This document shows, one piece after another, positions 21,870 to 28,867 of a stretch of 28,867 bases of DNA. The stretch's first letter is position 1. Every line of letters begins with the position of its first letter. This DNA comes from Physocladia obscura (taxonomy: Eukaryota; Chytridiomycota; Chytridiomycetes; Chytridiales; Chytriomycetaceae): assembly GCA_027596945.1 (NCBI GenBank), contig JADGJH010000073.1, forward strand, positions 5,221-34,087. The letters run 5' to 3'. A program made the position numbers and the translations under genes. Below the pieces are notes generated by a model, which saw only the letters and a list, made by a program, of their open reading frames with translations, was not told the origin of the DNA and searched no databases.

Positions 21870-23668
21870 TCAAACTTCGTATAATTTTTCTCTCAAGTAT
21901 TCATTGACCAAAAATTCCACCGACAGTCCTTGTATTTCAACCTTGTATCCAACAAATAGCATTCGCGACAGCTCTGCCAAGCCATTACAGCCAACAAGTG
22001 CAGTCAAATCTTGTTTACGGCTTACAAGCAATTGCCGTGCTTTCTTGCGGTCGCGTTCTGTCATACGAATCAAACTACTGCTATTACTATCGCTACCACT
22101 GTCGTTGCCATTGATATGCAGTGAAATATCTGACGCTATGATGCCAACATGCTTAATCCCAGGAGTTGCAAGATGAGGAGAATCATACGCATTGCGCTTT
22201 CAAAAAAATAACAAAAAATTATCAGACGAAAAAAGAACGGGAAAAGTCAAAACCTGCGATCCAAAGGCATATGTTAACAAAATTTCAATTCCATAAGGAT
22301 CGCAATCAAACAAGCCGAATATTTCTGGAACGACAGTCGAGCAGTCATTCAACACTAATGCAACTTTAACTGCGGCTGGCTTCATCATCCAACCATCATC
22401 AGAGTCATCAGATTCAGAAGACCCGTTTGACATAATTTCGTCATTAATATTTTCAAAATCCACGATCATATTTTGCACCAATGGTATTATGTTGGTGAAT
22501 GCTTCAGTATCTGGAACATTGTTTTGACCTGAGATTGAAGGAGTATATAATGGTAGAGATGTTACACTCCACCAAAATTTTCCAGATTGGCCTTGCACTG
22601 CTGGATATTTTTTGAATTTTGCACGACTAAGAAGATTCACAAACGCATGGGTGTTTTTATCGGGGTATCCTTTTCCCTGAAAAAACAAATAATAAATAGA
22701 GTAAGTCAACAAATAAATGATTAGAGTCTTTTAAAACCGTTATAATGATCCAATCTTGTCCAATTCGATCCTGTGCAGTATAATCTTTTTCAATATCATT
22801 ACCAGATTCTGCTCCGTTTCCGTAAATTTCACCAACAATTCCAGCAAACGTTGCTTCTTTTTCAACAACGAGGACAATTTGCCGATGGTTTTTCTTTACT
22901 GTAAGAACATCGAGACAAAGTCCAACAATATCTGAAACTAAAGGAATCAAAACTCCACCATGCTCAGAATTATTGCATACGTGGATTGAACCATTTGCCA
23001 TGTGAATTTGAAGTGGTGCTTTGATAAAACCTTTGGGGCTTGCTTGCTTCAGAAAAAGAGGCACAAATTATTAGAAGAAATATTTGCAAATAGCATTGGT
23101 ATATTTACAATATTAAGACAAAATCTGGGAACACCCAGTGAACAAGCTAAGAACTCCACAATCTACTCGTTTTTTTTTTAAAAATTTTTAAATACTCATT
23201 GATGGAGTTTTAAAAAAATACAAACATCATCAATGTTTGACTGCCTCTTGAATAAATTCACGTTGCGGTAATAAATATCTCTTCAAAAGTAACAAAATTA
23301 GTGAAATAGTAATAATGCAAAACAACAACACCTTTTAGTGGCAGTTTTATTAGTCACCAACAAATCTCGAACAATTTCAAGACACTTTACAATCTGATCG
23401 AATCTGTTGGAAGACTGTTTGCAATTCGATTTTACAACTCTCCGGATTTTGTCAAGATTGCAATTCAAAAGTGTAGATTTTGTTTCTACGTTATATCTGC
23501 AAGATTGAAATCAGCCCTGCTTATGATTCATATGCAAATATTTACATACGCACAGACCTCCATACTGAACGATCCTTTCCAACAAGTGCTAACGCGGGGA
23601 AAAAAAGCGATTGATTGGCTTGTGAAATTTTCTCAAGCACATTGGTTATGTCTGAGGATATATCAGCA
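21870..23668 (-). CDS. SPO11: SPO11, meiotic DNA double-strand break transesterase (TopoVI A-like); 5' end unresolved
   Basis: Seven exons can be chained in frame: 23668 (or 23651)-23546, 23496-23332, 23280-23226, 23162-23109, 23046-22738, 22676-22254 and 22196-21870, about 484 codons. The catalytic tyrosine is the second Y of TKRDIYYRNVNLF, made by the 23332/23280 splice. Then come LACSLGVPRFCLNI-QASPKG, the metal-binding Glu in VVEKEATFAGIV, WIIITGKGYPDKNTHAF, and the Toprim DxD in GLFDCDPYGIEILLTYAFGS. The C-terminus has HLATPGIKHVG and RDRKKARQLL. Known role: makes the double-strand breaks that start meiotic recombination, staying linked to DNA 5' ends. No in-frame ATG precedes the first mapped exon; see the next upstream frame, which may be its 5' part. 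Ends 49 bp before the SPP start, same strand. Confidence 0.93.
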
Positions 23669-23838
23669 CTGCATGCAATTATTTAAATTTTGGGGACATA
23701 GCTGATTATCTCGCTCTTACAATCTTTTGCATTATTATTTCCCACTCGCTGCAATTTTTATCAATTTTATCGTCAATTGTTGACTGTTTTATAGATGTAT
23801 TTTTTTGTCACTCTTTCTCCTTTTTTTTCTTCTTTATC

Positions 23839-24430
23839 TTAGTAGACAAACCTTGCACGAGGTGAGATGCAAATGCATTCACCAATTTTGATTTCATGGC
23901 AGCGAGAAGGAGGAGTAGCAGTAGGGCAGATTACAACAGGACGGTGCAACGCTCCTATTTCAATAACAGCAATATGTGTTTCGACTTCATTCAAATCAGC
24001 AGGTACTTGAAGTAAAGACAAGACTCTATGCGATGATCCGAGAAGAATCTGATTTGAAAAATTGTGGGAATTCGCGTGGTCCTTTGTTGTTCTTTGTTAT
24101 TTCTATTTTATTGCATAGTGGAGGAGAAGAACCTACAAGCAGTGCAACATCGAAATCAAGTTCGCCATCATCTGGAAGTTCATTTTCATTTTCGTATTCG
24201 CTCTGATGCTGTTGTTGTTCAGCACTCATTGCCAAAGTAGATTTCCAATCAAATTCATCATATGGAGGCAATGAATTCGAAACGTTGAGCCTGCTGGAAT
24301 GGGCATCAGTATCCACTAGAGCAAACTGCGAATTTGAGCATGCGCTCAAACTTAAGCCTGAGTTCGAATTTGAGTTTGAACTTGAATTTGAATCTGTGTC
24401 CGAATCAGAATCAAGAAATTCGAACAACAT
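23839..24430 (-). CDS. Small acidic, beta-rich protein of unknown family, or N-terminal part of SPO11
   Basis: Two exons (24430-24137, 24048-23839) give 167 aa if the TAA at 23839 is used. Residues 1-95 are disordered-looking, with Asp/Ser/Asn runs (DSDSDTDSNSSSNSNSNS) and a Gln/Glu-rich stretch. Residues 96-167 look like a compact beta barrel: GSSHRVLSLLQVPADLNE, THIAVIEIGALHRPVVIC, then HEIKIGECICISP. The alternation is reminiscent of a small OB fold, such as TEN1 of the CST complex (GSS.RVL opening, 'IGE' near the end), but I do not claim homology. Two donors near the end, AAG|GTTTGT (23853) and TTT|GTCTAC (23848), can continue in frame into SPO11, directly or through a 28-nt exon (23748-23721). 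This makes a 653-aa fusion plausible. Confidence 0.5.
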
Positions 24431-24752
24431 TTTGAATAAAACAAAAAAAGTTGTAGTATTAAATATATATAAAAATCAAGAAAACAATAGGCCAATAAGT
24501 CAGCCGTTATGTTGCAAGCCTGAGATATTTTCCTGGTTGTTTGGTATTGAGCTTTATAGTAGATGCTCTATGTTTTTGTCAGATGAACCAATTTTATTTA
24601 ATTTATTCTATAAATGACCTTTACTGCCATTGGATTTTTCTGATTGTTTTTAAAAGATTTTTCGGAACTAATTGCAAGCCTTTTGTATGAGATTTTTCTT
24701 TAGTCAAGATTTTCATCGAATTTAATTAAACTTTCGAAGTTCTGGAACGGTA
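24431..24752. promoter_or_regulatory. Divergent promoter region with CCAAT motifs
   Basis: 322 bp without a gene, between divergent starts at 24430 (minus) and 24753 (plus). It is AT-rich and has three CCAAT pentamers: plus strand at 24492-24496 and 24588-24592, minus strand at 24629-24633. CCAAT is the HAP/NF-Y binding core in fungi. Whether these are bound is not shown. Confidence 0.45.
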
Positions 24753-27579
24753 ATGGAAACGGATGCAAACGCAAAAAAGGGGAGCGAAAGAAAGGAAGAA
24801 CTTATGGAGGCTTCAGATACTGTTGATATAGACAATGCGCCACTGTCACTGGCTGTTAGTATGCGGACGACACGCAAACAATCGACAATGGCAGCAGCGA
24901 CAACAACAGCACAAACAGCACGAGCATCAATTACAACATCAACACTTAAACGGCGCACGACAATCGCGCCGGATTTCAATCTGAGCGCAATTGCTGATGT
25001 CGCGTCTCAACCACAGTCGGCACGCGTTTCAATCTCGCGTCCGTCGCGTAATCAGCCTTCTCTTTCTATTCCACTTCCTCTTCTAGATGAAGCAATCGAC
25101 AACAACAATGACTTGGCTCCTTGGGTTCAGCCCCTCCATGATCTTTCTTCTACAGATCCATCAAGTGAAAGTAAAATTCTCAATCCTTATCCTGATACCA
25201 GTTCCAATCAAAATCAGAGTCAGAATCCAACTTTTAACTCCAGTCAGTTTGATTCTACCGTGCATGGCAACTTAAATAATCTAGACAAGCTTTCCGCAAC
25301 ATCAGCCTCGTTGCAAATGGAAAACAAGCAGGCGGTTCCAATCCACCTCCTTAACCCAGAACATTTTGAGCAATTAATTTCAAAATTCGGCAGCAATCCT
25401 TTGGCAAATATTTCGACGTCAGTGCTTGAAACTCCCAGTCCGTTTGGCGCCTCTGATTTTGCTCTTATTATTGACGCATCAATTCGCGCATGCGCCGAAG
25501 AAATGGGAGTCCCAATTCTTGACGTTGTTGCAGCTCATGTCCCAGGCGCACCAGTATCCAATAAAACCACTCAAATACAAACATTTCAAGGCTTAACCCC
25601 AGCTCAAATGAATCTCAAACTGAAAACAACTGCTTTTGCCAATGCTGAACTGGGCCGAAAACTGAATCAGGCCAACAATTGCATTGGCGACTTGCGGGGC
25701 CGTATTGCCCATAGCGAGGGCGAAAAAGCTGCTGCATTACTTTGTTGTGCCCGTTTGAAGAAAGATATGGAGGCACTTGAATTGCGTTGTCGCACCGCTG
25801 AGGGAGCGATTAACGCATATAATCACGCTGTAAAGCTTGCAAGCTTTACACACGAAATGGAAAATGATGTGGCTGAAGCAACTTCCTTTCACGTTGTAGA
25901 GACTGGCACAGACGTCAATGTGCCGGTGGATGAGGAGCTTTGTGAAATTATTCGCCAGGAGCAGCTGCAGCAATCAATTCCAGTTCAAATTCCAAAAATT
26001 ATTCCAATTGCATTGAATGATCTTATACCACAACCACAACAAACTTCTCCAAAAAACAAAAATTACAATACCCAAAAATTGCAAAAATCGAAACATTTAC
26101 GAGATGCGATATTCAGCAACAATGACAATTTTTCAAGTGAACCAGAAGATTTGAACATCGAAGGCTACGGAAGTTCAGTTAACGTCTTCATTTTTCATTG
26201 AAAATTTTATATTAAAAAACAATCAATCAGGTGATAGAAGCCCAAAAATTACTCGCAGCGTTATAAACAATACTGCTGAAATTCTTGCCGCCAAAAAAAA
26301 TTTTGATCCACCAACCACACTGCTTGTAGGTCTCAAATCAAGTATAAAAAAGGAGCAACAATTATGGTAATGGTAAAAGTCACTTATAACGGGAATAGCG
26401 AGTACTAAAAACAAAAACACGTTCCTCACAATTTAATTGAAACTGGTACTATATATTTCTCTCTCGCATTTTAGCAACGAACATACCCCCACAAATCCAA
26501 TAACTGCTCGCACAGTTCCTATAAACCTCACAAAGCCCCAAGCAAGTGCATACCACTCTACAAATATCGTATCTCGCCTCACAACCGCATATGCAATCGA
26601 CCCAACCAATCATATTTCCTCCGTTCTCGCCGCTCAGACACAATCCCTCCTTACCTCTGCAACTCCCGCCGAATACCTGCAGAAGCTGCATACGCAACTT
26701 GAAGACATGACTCGCGCACTGTATGTTTGCGTTGATACGCTCGCTGAGGAGCGCCGGGTGCGGGAAGCGTGGCGTGCCAAGTGGGAAAAAGCAAGCTGGC
26801 GACTGAAAACGGAGCTTGGTCGACAAAAACGGCAAACTGAAGAGCGAGAAGGTGGGAGCGTTGGCGGTATTGGAATTGGAATGCGATATCGAGAATGTTA
26901 TCGTGTTAATGGGATGGAGCCAATAAATGGTGTGAAAAGCGCTGTTGATACTTTCACAGGCTTTTTAGAAAGTGGTAACACTGGCAGCAGGATTCGCGAG
27001 AATGGTGCGGCTGGTAATGGTTTGCTGGAGCAAAAACAGATTGAAGTAAAGTTTGGCAACGAAAAAAAACAACGATTGGTTCAAACTGCACCAGATTTCA
27101 GGCAAAGGCTAATATCAAAAGTAGAAAATCGCTTATCAAACCATGGAATAATTTCGGATAATTTCACAGAAAAACTTGAGACAAGAAGTCAAAGTGCTGC
27201 TACAACAAATCGGCCAAAATACAAGTCTTTTGCAGATATATTGCCATCATCACCACCACCAACAGCGAATTTTCAACTTAACCCTCAAACTAAAAGTATT
27301 TCTCAAAAAACGACTCCCCAAACCCATGTTGAAATTGAGAATGATCGATGTATTGATTCAAGACTTGTGGATATTACAAGTTCTGAATCCTCTGTATCAA
27401 CATTTTCAATAAACGGTGCGAAAAAAATTGGAGTATCAATGATGAAAACCAGCTATGCAATTCCAACGGTTTCGGCAATAACACCTTTTGACAATCCACT
27501 AATTAAGAGAAGATTTCGAAAACCCAGTTCCGACGCCAAAAACAACAATCATTGGAGCACCTCAAATGTGATTGCTTGA
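24753..27579 (+). CDS. Uncharacterised 886-aa protein with two coiled-coil segments
   Basis: Exons 24753-26172, 26231-26366 and 26475-27579 join in frame. I do not recognise the family. Visible parts: a basic, Thr/Ser-rich start (TTSTLKRRTTIAPDFNLSAI), a Gln/Asn/Ser-rich linker to about residue 190, a small helical segment (HFEQLISKFGSNP; LIIDASIRACAEEMG) at about 205-265, then a first coiled coil at about 285-365 (FANAELGRKLNQANNCIGDL ... EALELRCRTAEGAI). A second, highly charged coiled coil is at about 580-643 (YLQKLHTQLEDMTRALYVCV; EERRVREAWRAKWEKASWRL). The C-terminal 240 residues are basic and low complexity, with FADILPSSPPP. This layout suits a structural, cytoskeletal or spindle/kinetochore-type protein, which is only inference. 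Divergent from the minus-strand frame at 24430. Confidence 0.75.
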
Positions 27580-27700
27580 TGAGTCTTGATGATTAATATG
27601 AAATTTTTTTATTGAGGAAGACAGGGTGAGAAACAACCGTTGTTGAAAAAGATGCAAAACAAGAAGCCAATACAAGTAGACAAAAAAAAAAGCAAACAAT

Positions 27701-28851
27701 TCAACGACGATGACGATAGGGAGTTGAAATTGTAGCGCAAGTCTAGAAAATAAAAATAAAAAGCCAATTTCAAAAAGAAAAGAAAGTAAAAAAAAAAAAA
27801 CCTGCGAAATTTGCGAAACCGCTGTACTATTGGTTTCCATTTGCATATAATTTTGATAATCAGTAGCATTGCAAGTGTAGCTGAGGCACAAATTAAGATT
27901 TTGCAAACTGCCAGGAGTCTCAATAATTGTACAAAGAGCCAACGAGAAATTCTTATCAACGATAGAGGCACCGCTGACACACTTTCATGGAATTTTTACA
28001 TTAAAATATTAATTACTACTTTTTCACCTTTGGAATACACGGTGGCGCTCCATAAAATAGGCTTTCGATTCCTGTATCTGAACTGGTAGAAACAGTCTCT
28101 GTTGCCGAAGCTATTGTAGGTGGCGGAACATACAAGTCAGGTATATGTTTGAAAAAGCAAGTCTGCCGTTTTATTTTTATTATTATTATTTTTTTTGTTT
28201 TGTTTTTCCCAAAGGAAATAATAAATAGTTACAGCTGTCAGAATTGACAAAAAATCATGTGATTGCCCAAGTGCCGTCAGCTGGGACATATCAGAGACGC
28301 TGCAAGTCGAGTTGAGACAAGTTGAAACTTTTGTTGAATTTGAGATTCCTGTGATAATATCGCAAAGTTTGTTTTCAAATATAGCGTCATCGGTCTTGTT
28401 TGTTCCATCAACGCACTTTAAAAGTATTACGAAAAAAGATTGAGCTTTAGTATTTCTATGGCAAATAATTTCAAAAACCGCGATCCGCGTGCCCCTTTAC
28501 CGCACCAGAAAAAAAAACTAACTTACTTGAGGAAAACATATGGGGCCGTTCGCAAATAATTCAGCCACAGTCACATTTGAAGGACTACACAACTGATCCA
28601 GCAAAACAAACAAATTTATTATTAAAAATAGAAATAAATAATTAAAAAATTCCACAACATTAACTAATTTATTTTCTTACCTCTGAAATCAACGCGGAAG
28701 TCTCAGGACTTGTCTCCACCGCTTTTACCTGCTGGTAGTCAATCCAAGAGCAGTTTTTTTCGACACATTCGTTCACGTTTTTAGTATTGTTTGCGATTCC
28801 ACAGAGAACAGTGACCGCCGGGTTAGTTGCTACTTCATTTCCGCCAGCGCA
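27701..28851 (-). CDS. Cysteine-rich repeat protein, probably secreted; C-terminal part, 5' end beyond right edge
   Basis: Six mapped exons (28851-28681, 28592-28527, 28415-28233, 28162-28028, 27981-27802, 27742-27701) give 258 residues plus a stop. An acceptor at 28852 shows the gene continues to the right. All joins are phase 0. Long exons of 57, 61 and 60 codons each start at a Cys and carry C-x15/16-C-x11/14-C-x4-C. They alternate with short exons of 22, 45 and 14 codons that start LC or TC, the first two with a second Cys near the end (ICFPQ, PCIPK). Many NxS/T sites (NNT, NCS, NVT, NKT, NST, NAT) fit an exported glycoprotein. I do not recognise the domain; it differs from CFEM in spacing. 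Last exon (TCATISTPYRHRR, stop) is the least sure; if its intron were retained, a long hydrophobic tail would follow instead. Confidence 0.72.
28681..28851 (-). repeat. Exon-pair repeat, copy 1 long exon
   Basis: First visible long exon of the repeated pair: C-AGG...VL-C-GIANNTKNVNE-C-VEKN-C. Its partner short exon is 28592-28527. Copies 2 (28415-28233 with 28162-28028) and 3 (27981-27802 with 27742-27701) keep the same order, phase and Cys positions, although the sequences have diverged strongly. Confidence 0.7.
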
Positions 28852-28867
28852 CTATTGATATATAAAT

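Noticed and set aside
23505..23705. Plus-strand 66-codon open frame
   Set aside because: It is antisense to a SPO11 exon and intron; no motif.
1..28867. Transposons, tRNA genes, CRISPR arrays, bacterial-type operons
   Set aside because: I saw no transposase or reverse transcriptase motifs, terminal repeats, cloverleaf sequences or direct-repeat arrays; close spacing reflects a compact eukaryotic genome.

Overview
This window is nuclear DNA from an intron-rich eukaryote, most likely an early-diverging fungus. A chytrid-like organism is my best guess, but that is inference. The genes are close together and cut by many short GT-AG introns (about 37-111 nt, T-rich before the 3' AG), typical of compact fungal genomes. 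Protein families point the same way: an Fmp27/Hobbit protein, Iml1, a Set9/Suv4-20 methyltransferase and a GTPBP1/2-type GTPase. I see no bacterial, viral or transposon gene, no tRNA or rRNA and no CRISPR array.

Left part, 1-8248, minus strand: the N-terminal 1720 residues of an Fmp27/Hobbit bridge-like lipid-transfer protein that runs off the left edge, then a complete ten-exon GTPBP1/2-like GTPase. A 228-bp divergent interval separates the GTPase from CRIPT. CRIPT (plus) is followed after only 22 bp by a two-exon VOC/glyoxalase-fold protein. A convergent minus-strand gene for a Thr-rich, probably surface-anchored protein follows.

Middle, 10806-14705, plus: an 11-exon Set9/Suv4-20 type H4K20 methyltransferase whose C-terminal half adds a PWWP-like module and a Tudor-like barrel.

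14991-24430, minus: a head-to-tail row of Iml1/DEPDC5 (GATOR1/SEACIT subunit; ten exons, 1610 aa), signal peptide peptidase (402 aa, YD/GLGD/PAL motifs) and SPO11. Upstream of SPO11 lies a small acidic, beta-rich reading frame that is either a separate gene or the 5' end of SPO11.

24753-27579, plus: an 886-aa protein with two predicted coiled coils and no family I recognise. 27701 to the right edge, minus: the C-terminal part of a cysteine-rich, probably secreted protein made of repeated phase-0 exon pairs.

Exon joins were deduced by keeping the frame and family motifs continuous across GT-AG (once GC-AG) boundaries. Total coding lengths of all complete models are exact multiples of three. 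Gene order shows no shared pathway; the genes cover lipid transport, translation-type GTPase, splicing, chromatin, TORC1 control, ER proteolysis and meiosis. I found no convincing new multi-gene system. The most interesting items are the Set9-PWWP-Tudor fusion, the GC-AG intron at the SPP active-site motif, the exon-pair repeats at the right edge, and the unresolved SPO11 5' end.
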